Source of the DNA: an uncultured Caryophanales bacterium
GTDB taxonomy: Bacteria > Bacillota_I > Bacilli_A > RF39 > UBA660
Assembly: GCA_947564265.1 (NCBI GenBank)
Contig: CANOBK010000007.1
Span: forward strand, 1 to 38,528
Direction: 5' to 3'
DNA: 38,528 nucleotides
The position numbers and the translations under genes were made by a program. The notes under the pieces are model-generated. The model saw only the letters and a list, made by a program, of their open reading frames with translations, did not search any database and was not told where the DNA came from. Shown piece by piece: positions 14,659 through 22,861 of the stretch. How positions within the stretch are numbered: position 1 is the stretch's first letter; the number at the start of each line of letters is the position of its first letter.

Positions 14659-16717
14659 ATTATCGTATGCAAACATCAAGAAAAGTATGAGAGACTATGC
14701 CATCTACTTTTTTACTTTAATTCTTGGTGTAGCAATATTTTATGTGTTTAATGCACTAGAAAGCCAAACAGTTATGATGAACGTATCGTCATCAACAGCA
14801 GAACTAATTGATTTGATGATGACGATGTTATCGAGTGTTAGTGTATTTGTATCATTTATTTTAGGCTTTTTAATTATATACGCTTCAAGATTTTTAATGA
14901 AACGAAGAAATAAAGAATTTGGTGTTTACTTAACACTTGGGATGAGTAAGCGTCGTATTTCTATGATATTATTCTTTGAAACATTATTTATTGGTATTTT
15001 ATCATTAATTGTAGGATTAGGGGTAGGTGTACTTTTATCTCAATTTATGAGTTTAATTGTTGCTAATATGTTTGAAGCGGATTTAACGAAATTTGCATTT
15101 ATATTCTCATCATCTGCCTGTATAAAAACAGTTGTTTATTTTAGTATTATGTATTTAATTGTTATGATATTTAATACATATAGTGTCAGTAAATGCCAAT
15201 TAATTGATTTATTGCATGGTGCCAAAAAATCTGAGAATATTAAGTTAAAGAATCCAATACTTTGTATCCTAATATTTATTGTATCCAGTATTGTTTTGGG
15301 ATATGCTTATTATATAGTAACAGTTCAGTTTCTTTCTTTACAAGAAGTAACTGATATTATAAAACCAATCATAATGGGATGTGTTTCTACATTCTTCATT
15401 TTCTGGTCTTTATCAGGATTAATATTACGAATTGCTCAAAGTAGAAAGAAGTTCTATTATAAAGGATTAAATAGTTTTACATTAAGACAATTTAGTAGCA
15501 AAATTAATACAACAGTATTTTCTACCACAATTATTTGTTTAATGCTATTTGTAACGATTTGCTTATTATCTGCTTGTCTTACAATGAAAAATTCAATGAA
15601 TGCGAATATAAAAGAATTAGCACCAGTAGATTTTATGTTTACTAATACAATGAATATGGAAAAATATTATGACAATTATAGAAATTATGGATATAATGAT
15701 ACTCAAATTAAAAACTCTAATTTGAAAGTATTAGAAATATTTAAAGTATTTAACTTTGATATTAATGATTATTCCAATGAATATATTGAAGTTAATACTT
15801 ATGCTACGCCAGATTTAACTATGAATCATACACTCGGAACTAAATTAGATTCTATTAGAAAAAGTTTTCCTTTTTTACAGTATGATACTATGGAGCCAAT
15901 CATGAAAATTAGTGATTATAATAAAGTTGCAAGACTTTATGAAATAGAGGAGTATTCTTTAAATGATGATGAATATATGATTGTAGCTGATTTTCAGTCT
16001 ATGGTTCATGTTAGAAATATGGCTTTAGAAAATAACGAAACAATTCATCTATTCGGTAAAACATTAAAGCCAAAATATGCTGAATGTATGGATGGGTTTG
16101 TAGAAATGTCTAGTAATCATATCAATACAGGTGTTATATTAGTAGCCGATCATGTAATAGATGAGAATTATTTATACCAAAATACTATTATAGGTAACTA
16201 TAATACAACTGATAAAGAAGAAATAATGAAGATTGAGGATACGATTAATGCTTTAGGGAAAAGTGAGTCAGCAAGTGAATATGTTTTAGCAAGTGGAACA
16301 ACAAAACTATCTATTAAAGAAGCAACGATTGGCTTATCTGCAATGGTAACATTTATTGGATTATATTTAGGTGTTATTTTCTTGATTAGTAGTGCAGCAA
16401 TCATTGGTTTAAAGGAATTATCTGAAAGTAGTGATAACAAAGAGAGGTTTAAAATGTTAAGAAAAATTGGTACAGATGAAAAAATGATAAATAAGGCATT
16501 GTTTAGACAAATTGGAATCTTCTTTATATTACCTTTAATTTTAGCAATGATCCATTCGATATTTGGAATAAACTTTGCTATGCAGATATTAGAAGTATTC
16601 GGAAACGATCAACTATTGCCATCTATTATTTTAACATCTGTGTTTATCGTATTTATCTATGGTGGATATTTCTTAATAACTTACTATTGTAGTAAAAATA
16701 TTATTAAAGAAAAATAA
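14645..16717 (+). CDS. BceB-type ABC permease (FtsX-like)
   Basis: A 690-residue permease with the family layout: helix 1 near residues 18-38, an FtsX-like core block ('KRRNKEFGVYLTLGMSKRRI', about 85-105), seven or so helices, then a large extracytoplasmic domain (about 315-550) between the seventh and eighth, and a final FtsX-like block with three helices. This outer domain binds peptide antibiotics or lipid II cycle intermediates. With BceA it should free lipid carriers from antimicrobial peptides and signal to BceS. The start may be 14645 or 14648 (ATGATG); GGTGGGG at 14632-14638 fits either. It overlaps bceA. Confidence 0.9.
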   Translation: MMLCKLSYANIKKSMRDYAIYFFTLILGVAIFYVFNALESQTVMMNVSSSTAELIDLMMTMLSSVSVFVSFILGFLIIYASRFLMKRRNKEFGVYLTLGMSKRRISMILFFETLFIGILSLIVGLGVGVLLSQFMSLIVANMFEADLTKFAFIFSSSACIKTVVYFSIMYLIVMIFNTYSVSKCQLIDLLHGAKKSENIKLKNPILCILIFIVSSIVLGYAYYIVTVQFLSLQEVTDIIKPIIMGCVSTFFIFWSLSGLILRIAQSRKKFYYKGLNSFTLRQFSSKINTTVFSTTIICLMLFVTICLLSACLTMKNSMNANIKELAPVDFMFTNTMNMEKYYDNYRNYGYNDTQIKNSNLKVLEIFKVFNFDINDYSNEYIEVNTYATPDLTMNHTLGTKLDSIRKSFPFLQYDTMEPIMKISDYNKVARLYEIEEYSLNDDEYMIVADFQSMVHVRNMALENNETIHLFGKTLKPKYAECMDGFVEMSSNHINTGVILVADHVIDENYLYQNTIIGNYNTTDKEEIMKIEDTINALGKSESASEYVLASGTTKLSIKEATIGLSAMVTFIGLYLGVIFLISSAAIIGLKELSESSDNKERFKMLRKIGTDEKMINKALFRQIGIFFILPLILAMIHSIFGINFAMQILEVFGNDQLLPSIILTSVFIVFIYGGYFLITYYCSKNIIKEK

Positions 16718-16727
16718 AAAAATAAGA

Positions 16728-16764
16728 GGGGAGGGAACTAGGGAAAACTAGTTCAAGAAATATG
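16728..16764 (+). promoter_or_regulatory. Shine-Dalgarno spaced from its start codon by a hairpin
   Basis: The strong AGGGGAGG (about 16727-16734) is 27 nt from the ATG at 16762, too far for normal use. Exactly 20 of those bases (16735-16754) form a perfect 7-bp stem, GAACTAG with CTAGTTC, around GGAAAA. Looping it out leaves 7 nt (AAGAAAT), the ideal spacing. There is no other ribosome-binding site next to the ATG. Confidence 0.6.
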
Positions 16765-17871
16765 AATTATATAACTTCAATTAAAACCGCTATATTTGCA
16801 TTTCCTATCATTGCTTTTCTCTTTACCATCCCCTTTATTCTTCATCAGTATCATAAGTATGGATCCATTCATAAACTGAGGGTATGTATTATCTATTCTT
16901 TTATTCTTTATCTAATGACAGTCTATTTCTTGGTGATTCTTCCTTTACCAAAAGTTAGTGAAGTGACAAATAGCGTTTCTGAAATGATGCAATTACAGCC
17001 CTTTGCCTTTATTCAAGATTTTATTAAAGAGACTTCTCTTGTTATTAGTGATCCGAGTACTTATTTGAAAGCATTAAAAGAAAACTGTTTTTATACAGTA
17101 GTATTTAATATTTTTATGACGATTCCGTTTGGAATGTACTTAAGATATTATTTTAAATGTAGTCTAAAGAAAGTTATGATTTCTAGTTTTTTCTTAAGTC
17201 TTTTCTTTGAAGTAACCCAATTAACAGGACTTTACTTCATTTATCCTGCTCCTTATCGATTATTTGATGTGGATGATTTAATTATGAATACACTAGGAGG
17301 AGTTCTTGGATTCTTTATCATGGGACTTTTTGAAAAAGTATTACCAACAAGAGAAAAGATAGATGAAGATTCCATCAAGGAAGGAGAGACTGTGTCAGGC
17401 CTTAGGAGAATTACTCTTTTCTTTCTTGATGCTTTTCTATATTTGATTTTCCTTCTTTTTGTAAGTTTCTTTCTCAAAAGCTGGAATCAGGCAGTTTTGA
17501 TTTCCTTTGTGTTCTATTTTTTACTTTTTCCTATGATTTTTAAAAAGCAAACACTAGGAAGTAAATTTCTAAATGTTCAATTTTTATATCCAAATTACTG
17601 GGTACTAAGACAATCTTTTCGAATGCTGTTCTATTTCTTTTACTATCTTTTTGTTCCTTTTTATTTATTATTAGGGACTTCTTTTCTAAAGGAATTTTTA
17701 AAGTTAAGTACTCATGAAACGGTTCTCTTATTTTTTGGAGCGTTATTATTTCTCTTTTTCTTCTACCTTGTTCATATTTTAATAATTCTAATGAAAAGGA
17801 AAATTTATTATGATCATTTCTTTCAAGTTACTTATCAAAGTACGATTGGGAAAGCTTCGGATTTAAAGTAA
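16762..17871 (+). CDS. VanZ-RDD fusion membrane protein
   Basis: A 369-residue polytopic protein. The N-terminal half (about 1-190) is a VanZ domain: start 'MNYITSIKTAIFAFPIIAFL', then 'FEVTQLTGLYFIYPAPYRLF' and 'DVDDLIMNTLGG', the typical conserved block. The C-terminal half (about 205-369) is an RDD domain (begins 'RRITLFFLDAFLYL', later 'KKQTLGSKFLNVQF'). VanZ proteins are linked to low-level resistance to teicoplanin and related lipoglycopeptides; VanZ-RDD fusions are common in Bacillota, with unknown mechanism. It lies 44 bp after bceB without an intervening terminator, so it may share BceR control. The start is set by family similarity, despite the unusual ribosome-binding site. Confidence 0.85.
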   Translation: MNYITSIKTAIFAFPIIAFLFTIPFILHQYHKYGSIHKLRVCIIYSFILYLMTVYFLVILPLPKVSEVTNSVSEMMQLQPFAFIQDFIKETSLVISDPSTYLKALKENCFYTVVFNIFMTIPFGMYLRYYFKCSLKKVMISSFFLSLFFEVTQLTGLYFIYPAPYRLFDVDDLIMNTLGGVLGFFIMGLFEKVLPTREKIDEDSIKEGETVSGLRRITLFFLDAFLYLIFLLFVSFFLKSWNQAVLISFVFYFLLFPMIFKKQTLGSKFLNVQFLYPNYWVLRQSFRMLFYFFYYLFVPFYLLLGTSFLKEFLKLSTHETVLLFFGALLFLFFFYLVHILIILMKRKIYYDHFFQVTYQSTIGKASDLK

Positions 17872-17872
17872 C

Positions 17873-17901
17873 TTGATTATAGATAGTTAAAGTTATATAA
17901 T
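17873..17901 (+). promoter_or_regulatory. Sigma-A promoter for the gene at 17936
   Basis: TTGATT (17873-17878), a 17-bp spacer and TATAAT (17896-17901), 34 bp before the ATG. The -35 touches the stop of the VanZ-RDD gene. Confidence 0.65.
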
Positions 17902-17935
17902 AAATATTAAATTTTGTTTGGCATGAGGGGTAAAT

Positions 17936-19101
17936 ATGAGATATTATACTGAAATTGAAAGTGATTTTTTTCTACCTGTGAATGTTAAAAGAAGAATCAA
18001 TCATGAATTAGATCATTGTAAATTGCCTAAATGGTTTTATGAGAAGTATCAAGATTTAATCAATTTGATTCCTAGGATAGAAGAAATGTTTAAAGAGTTT
18101 TCATTAGACAGATATTGCAACAGTTCAAATTACGGTCAGTATAGAAAAGATTACTTAGAAAATTTATTGCGAATATATAAAACTGCATATTTAAACATTA
18201 GTAGTCATTTAAATGAAGATTTAACTTTGTTAGAGATGAAAAATAGTATTCAATGCTGGGGGAATATCTTAGATTTTATGTTTATGATAGATGATACCTT
18301 GTTTGAAAAAGAGTATTTTATTTATATGATGCAATTATATAATTCAGCTTTAATTGATATTGGTGGTATAGATGGTTCACTAGCAAATAATTACTTGCCA
18401 GATCAGTGGTTGTTAACTTCTAAAGGTTATTTATATAATATGCAAGTCACTGCTCATGAAGCGGGCTCTTTTTATAATTATTATTCAGAAAAAATTGAGT
18501 GGTTTTTAGCTAGGACAGAGTCCGATATTCATAGTGATAGTTCAACTTCTGAAAAAATCGATCCATTACCAGAATTTAGTGATACCTCCATAATTTTAAA
18601 GTGCGGATATGTGAAATGGAATGTTCTTGATTTATTATTGCATTTTATAGATTATTACCATTTTAATTATAAAGTATATGATTCAAAAACAATAACAATT
18701 TCTACAGGCATGATTGAGTTGCGACAAGATTTATTCCGTTTTTTAGAAAAATTAGAATTATACACAGATTCTCCAAAAGATAGTCTGAGAAAAGCTATTA
18801 AAATAGCGAATAATAAATATCTTGATATTTTAATTAGATGTTGTGGTGTTAGTAAAATTACATCTTCACCATATAAAACAATCATTCTAGTTCGTTCACA
18901 GCTAAAGAAGATTTCAGTGAGTATTTGGAAAAAGGATATAATGTGTGTTTTATTCCTCCTATAATCATAAACAAGGAAACAAGAATGGTGGAAGAATTAA
19001 ATATGGACTCACCTATAGTCAGTGCATTTATAAAAAATGAAGTGATCTGTGAAAATGAATTTGGTGGAGGAAAAGTTTATACGAATCATCTGAAATTTTA
19101 A
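17936..19101 (+). pseudogene. Unknown protein gene with a frameshift near its 3' end
   Basis: The open frame runs to 18964 (342 codons), but its last 19 or so codons look foreign. In the next phase a coding-like tail runs on to TAA at 19099-19101 ('KEDFSEYLEKGYNV', 'NKETRMVEELNMDSP'). Adding one A to the AAA run at 18904-18906 joins them as QLKEDFSEYLEKG and gives 388 residues. The product is soluble, helical in its first two thirds, with a conserved-looking 'NNYLPDQWLLTSKGYLYNM' and 'VTAHEAGSFYNYYSEKIEW'. No family recognised. It has its own promoter and a GAGGGG ribosome-binding site. The shift may be a true mutation or an assembly error in a homopolymer. Confidence 0.6.
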
Positions 19102-19176
19102 AATAGTTATCATAGGTTTTTATTTTTACCTTAAACAATCGAATGCATTAATATTTATAAAATATTCTAACATAAA

Positions 19177-19212
19177 CAAAAAGGCTGATTTTTAAAATCA
19201 GTCCTTTTCTTT
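19177..19212. terminator. Bidirectional terminator between convergent genes
   Basis: AAGG-CTGATTTT (19181-19192) pairs with AAAATCAG (19194-19201) and, past one bulged T, with CCTT (19203-19206). A-rich on the left and T-rich on the right, so it can end transcription of both the gene at 17936 (plus) and that at 19220 (minus). Confidence 0.8.
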
Positions 19213-19219
19213 TCTTTTC

Positions 19220-19942
19220 TTATAGTTTTATTTTTGGCTTACGATTTTGAAGAGAAATTAAGAATCCAACAATCCCTCCAGCAATCGCTCCAATGATGGC
19301 ATAATTTAGTATGGAAGAATCTTCCTTTTCTTCTTTTTTCGTTTCTTCTTCTTTTTTAGATTCTACTTCAAAAATCATACTATCAATCGTTTTTCTAATT
19401 TCTTCTTTTTCCTCTTTTGTGAAGTCGTTTACTTTTTGTACTGTTACTGTATAGGCATCATTATTGATGATGGTATAGTATTCTAATAAGTGGTAGCCAC
19501 TATCTTGATATTCTAAGTAAATGAACTTATAATCATTCTCATAAATCTCTGATGTAGGAGAATCTTGGTTGTTTGCTAATTCTTTTTCAAGTAACTTTAA
19601 CTCAGCTTTGGAATAGGTAGATAAGCTTTCTACTTTACTTCCTGATTTCTTTCGTACGAATAATTCTATCATGTCATCTGACTCATCAGAAAAATGAACG
19701 GCATCTAAATAAATTAAATTCTCATCCATAAGATTTGACAAATAATCATAAGAAACGCCTAATTCTTCCAGTTCTTCATTATCTTTGATATTTCCTCTCG
19801 TAAAAACATACCAAGAATCATCATCAAGTAACAGACTGAGATCTGTCTCTTCTAAATGATACCTAGATGCAAATGTAATAGAAGGGAAGAATGCGAGGAA
19901 AAGTAAGAAACTAAAAAATAAAAATTGAAATTTCTTTTTCAT
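19220..19942 (-). CDS. Exported, C-terminally membrane-anchored protein of unknown function
   Basis: A 240-residue protein. A signal peptide (residues 1-25, ending ITFAS) leads to an extracytoplasmic domain (about 26-190) rich in Asp, Glu, Tyr and Leu with no cysteine. A lysine/glutamate-rich spacer (about 192-210, 'KKEEETKKEEKED') precedes one membrane helix (about 212-231, 'IIGAIAGGIVGFLISL') and a basic tail. No lipobox cysteine is present. The domain has a 'YYTIINNDAYTVTVQK' strand pattern seen in small exported stress proteins (PsbP/DUF-like), too weak to name. An AAGGAGTGAG ribosome-binding site and a TGATATAAT box lie upstream on the minus strand, divergent from the XRE gene. Confidence 0.75.
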   Translation of the reverse strand: MKKKFQFLFFSFLLFLAFFPSITFASRYHLEETDLSLLLDDDSWYVFTRGNIKDNEELEELGVSYDYLSNLMDENLIYLDAVHFSDESDDMIELFVRKKSGSKVESLSTYSKAELKLLEKELANNQDSPTSEIYENDYKFIYLEYQDSGYHLLEYYTIINNDAYTVTVQKVNDFTKEEKEEIRKTIDSMIFEVESKKEEETKKEEKEDSSILNYAIIGAIAGGIVGFLISLQNRKPKIKL

Positions 19943-19962
19943 AAACTCACTCCTTTTTCGAT

Positions 19963-19971
19963 ATTATATCA
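19963..19971 (-). promoter_or_regulatory. Extended -10 for the minus-strand gene
   Basis: On the minus strand this reads TGATATAAT, 20 bp upstream of the ATG at 19942. No convincing -35. Confidence 0.5.
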
Positions 19972-20028
19972 TAATGTTTTCAAAAAGTTTCCTTTAAAAA
20001 TAGCAAGTTCTTTTCGTTTCTTTGGAAC

Positions 20029-20046
20029 CATGTTATAATAAACATG
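20029..20046 (+). promoter_or_regulatory. Extended -10 with overlapping inverted repeat before the XRE gene
   Basis: TGTTATAAT (20031-20039) is embedded in the perfect inverted repeat CATGTT-ATAATA-AACATG (20029-20046). A repressor bound here would cover the -10, so this is a candidate autoregulatory operator. Confidence 0.45.
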
Positions 20047-20082
20047 AAATAAAGTTTGAAACTACAGGTAAGGTGCTGAAGT

Positions 20083-20796
20083 ATGGATCAAGAAAAAATA
20101 GGAAAAATAATCAAAGAGTTACGAACAAGTAGTCATTTGACTCAACAAGAATTTGCTGAAAAATATGGGGTCACTTATCAGGCAGTATCTAAGTGGGAAA
20201 ATGGAAAAAATATTCCTGATCTTTCGGTATTAAAAGAACTTTGTAAAGATTATCATATTTCCTTAGAGGATTTTTTAGAAGCAAAAGTTTCAAAGAAGGA
20301 ATCAAGAATACGAAAAATTGATAAAAAGAAATTAATTCTTCTTCTGTTTGTTTTGGTTTTTCTCATCCTTGGACCAGTTCTTGTCAATTATTTTCACTCA
20401 GATGATTTTGAAATGAAACCTATTTCTTCTAATTGTGATAATTTTGAAGTGTCTGGTAGTATTGCTTATAACAATAAAAAGTCCGCTATCTATATTTCAG
20501 ATATTTCTTATTGTGGTAGGAAGGCAGATAAAAATCAATATCAGGAAATGAAATGTACTTTATATGAAGTGAATGATCAAGTAAAAAAAGCGATTAGTAC
20601 TTATCATTATCAAGAAAATGAGACAATTACTTTGGAGGAATTCCTTCATAAAGTAAATTTTAATATTGATGATTATTCTAAAACTTGTAAGGTCTATTCT
20701 AAGGATAGTTTAAATTTAGAGATTGAAGCAGTAGATATTGAGGGGAAAACGATCTTTTATAAAGTTCCTTTATCATTGGAAGAATGTGAGAATTAA
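20083..20796 (+). CDS. Transmembrane XRE-family regulator with extracytoplasmic cysteine-rich domain
   Basis: A 237-residue protein. Residues 6-60 form a Cro/C1-type helix-turn-helix ('LTQQEFAEKYGVTYQAVSKW', then 'ENGKNIPDLSVLKEL'). A lysine-rich linker (71-87) and one membrane helix (about 86-105, 'LILLLFVLVFLILGPVLV') lead to an outer domain of about 130 residues with five cysteines (near 116, 144, 158, 205 and 235). This is a one-component membrane-bound regulator that could read an outside signal, perhaps thiol state, directly to DNA. The start follows AAGGTG at 20070-20075. It sits just upstream of the ASST/thioredoxin operon but is separated from it by a terminator. Confidence 0.8.
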   Translation: MDQEKIGKIIKELRTSSHLTQQEFAEKYGVTYQAVSKWENGKNIPDLSVLKELCKDYHISLEDFLEAKVSKKESRIRKIDKKKLILLLFVLVFLILGPVLVNYFHSDDFEMKPISSNCDNFEVSGSIAYNNKKSAIYISDISYCGRKADKNQYQEMKCTLYEVNDQVKKAISTYHYQENETITLEEFLHKVNFNIDDYSKTCKVYSKDSLNLEIEAVDIEGKTIFYKVPLSLEECEN

Positions 20797-20802
20797 AAAT
20801 TC

Positions 20803-20841
20803 AACCTAGGGTTGAGTAAAATTCAACTTAGGTTTTATTTT
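20803..20841 (+). terminator. Intrinsic terminator after the XRE gene
   Basis: AACCTA (20803-20808) pairs with TAGGTT (20829-20834), and GTTGA with TCAAC inside it, followed by TTTTATTTT. A smaller alternative hairpin, TCAACC with GGTTGA, is also possible. Confidence 0.7.
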
Positions 20842-20887
20842 AGAAGAAAAAGAAATAGGGTAAAATAAAATCATGGAGGAAAGAAAA

Positions 20888-22861
20888 ATGAAAAAAAATA
20901 GGAATCGCGGAATTATAATTCTTAGTGGATTGTTAGTTTTTATATTTGTTGTTGCTATTTTTTCAATGGTTCAAAATAATAAATATGAAAATGATAAAGA
21001 GGTAAAAATCATTAGTAGCTTAACAGAAGAACAGTATAAGATGGAAAAGGGGTTAAAAACCAAAGGATTGACGATTGAAGATCCTAAAGTGGTTTTGAAT
21101 CCTTATGGAAATTCTCCTTTAACCGCACTTGTGTTATTTGAAACAGAGAATGAGGTAAGTCCTAAAGTAACGATTATTGGAAAAGATGAATTAACGACTT
21201 TTACGCATACTTTTGAATCTTCTAAGAAACATCAATTACCAATTTATGGTCTTTATGCAGATTATCAAAATGAGGTAGTAATTGAGTATGAAGAAGAAGG
21301 GAAAAAAGTACGAAAAGAGCTTCAAATAAAAACAGAACAGTTACCAGAAAATATGGTTCTTCCAACTAGTGTTACGAAAGAGGACGCAAAACTAACCAAT
21401 GATTTATATTTTTATACACCATCTAGTGTTGGTTATACCTGTGCTTATGATGTCAATGGAGAAGTTCGTTGGTATCTAAGTAATTATGCGATTTGGAAAA
21501 TTGATCGTTTAGAAAATGGGCATTTATTAGTAAGTAGCGAACGACTCATTAATAGTCCTTATTATATGACAGGATTATATGAAATGGATTTATTAGGAAA
21601 AGTATATACAGAGTTTAGCCTAGAAGGTGGATATCACCATGACTACTATGAAATGGAAAATGGAAATCTATTAGTCGCAAGTGATGACTTTAATAATGAA
21701 GATGGAACAGTAGAAGATTATATTGTAGAGTTAGATCGTGAAACTGGAAGAATTGTAAAACGATTTGATTTAAAAGATATTTTAAATATGGAAGATGGGA
21801 AGAGTGAAAACTGGACTTCTTATGATTGGTTCCATAATAATGCTGTTTGGTATGATAAAGAAACCAATTCTATTACATTATCTGGACGTCATCAGGATGC
21901 CGTTATTAATATTGATTATGAAAGTGGAAAACTTAATTGGATTTTAGGTGACCCTACTTCTTGGAGTGAAGAGTATCAAAAATATTTCTTCAAGCCAGTA
22001 GGAGATCACTTTGAATGGCAGTGGAGTCAACATGCAGCAATGATTACTCCAGAGGGTTATGTCTTTTTATTAGATAATGGAAATAATAAATCAAAAATCA
22101 AAGAGGAATATGTCAGTGCCGAAAACAGTTATACGCGTGGTGTTATGTATCAGATTGATACAAAAAATATGACCATTGAACAAGTTTGGGAATATGGAAA
22201 AGAACGTGGTAGTGAATTCTATTCTCCTTATATTTCAGATGTTGACTACTTAGGAGAAAATCATTATATCATTCATTCTGGTGGAATTGTTTATGTGGAT
22301 GGAAAAAATTCTAACCAACCAGCAGGTTTTAGTACAGATGCGACTTTAGTATCGGATACAGTAGAATTAATTGATGATGAAGTTGTCTTTGAATTAAAAC
22401 TACCTACCAATACTTATCGGGTAGAAAAGATGAGCTTATATCATGAAAAGGAAGAGTTTTCTTTAGGAGAAGCTTCTAGACTTGGTGGTTTAGGAAAAAC
22501 AGAAACAAGTCGTGAAAAATTCAATCCATTTGTATTAACTAAGGAAATCGATGACAATTATAAGTCTCATAATATTGAAATTACGAAAGAAATTGATCGA
22601 CTTGTAGTAAAGGGACAATTCTTAAGAAAAAATGAGGTAAGTATTGTATTATATCGAAATATGAATTGGAAATATTATGATGTTGTAATTAGTAAAAAGC
22701 CATATACTGCTTTATGTGTTGATTTGTTTACGGAAGAGGAAGACGAAAACGGTATTTCAATCACAAAATATATTAATTCTGATTATCTCGTAGGAAAGTA
22801 TTCTATTTATTTGGAAATTGACGGAACTCTTTATAATACTGAAGAGTATGTAGAATTCTAA
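20888..22861 (+). CDS. Membrane-anchored aryl-sulfate sulfotransferase (ASST)
   Basis: A 657-residue protein with an N-terminal signal anchor (about 8-28) and no cleavage site. The first outer domain (about 35-150) matches the ASST N-terminal beta domain, then comes a six-bladed propeller. Residues matching the E. coli AssT catalytic set are visible: H250/H251 ('GYHHDYYEM'), H316 ('YDWFHNNAVW'), R334 ('LSGRHQDAVINID') and H382 ('QWSQHAAMITPEGYVFLLDN'). The H316-R334 spacing of 18 equals H356-R374 of E. coli. ASST moves sulfate from one phenolic sulfate to another phenol, independent of PAPS. Only two cysteines occur in the outer part (C185, C610). The ATG at 20888 follows GGAGG. The stop overlaps the next start (TAATG). 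Confidence 0.88.
   Translation: MKKNRNRGIIILSGLLVFIFVVAIFSMVQNNKYENDKEVKIISSLTEEQYKMEKGLKTKGLTIEDPKVVLNPYGNSPLTALVLFETENEVSPKVTIIGKDELTTFTHTFESSKKHQLPIYGLYADYQNEVVIEYEEEGKKVRKELQIKTEQLPENMVLPTSVTKEDAKLTNDLYFYTPSSVGYTCAYDVNGEVRWYLSNYAIWKIDRLENGHLLVSSERLINSPYYMTGLYEMDLLGKVYTEFSLEGGYHHDYYEMENGNLLVASDDFNNEDGTVEDYIVELDRETGRIVKRFDLKDILNMEDGKSENWTSYDWFHNNAVWYDKETNSITLSGRHQDAVINIDYESGKLNWILGDPTSWSEEYQKYFFKPVGDHFEWQWSQHAAMITPEGYVFLLDNGNNKSKIKEEYVSAENSYTRGVMYQIDTKNMTIEQVWEYGKERGSEFYSPYISDVDYLGENHYIIHSGGIVYVDGKNSNQPAGFSTDATLVSDTVELIDDEVVFELKLPTNTYRVEKMSLYHEKEEFSLGEASRLGGLGKTETSREKFNPFVLTKEIDDNYKSHNIEITKEIDRLVVKGQFLRKNEVSIVLYRNMNWKYYDVVISKKPYTALCVDLFTEEEDENGISITKYINSDYLVGKYSIYLEIDGTLYNTEEYVEF

Noticed and set aside
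16735-16754. Intrinsic terminator between bceB and the VanZ-RDD gene
   Set aside because: The stem is followed by AAGAAATATG with no T-tract, so termination is unlikely.
18929-18934. Programmed -1 frameshift at AAA-AAG in the gene at 17936
   Set aside because: The direction would fit, but the tail upstream of this point (KEDFSEYLE) already looks native in the new phase, so the shift must lie before about 18910; a lost A at 18904-18906 explains it better.
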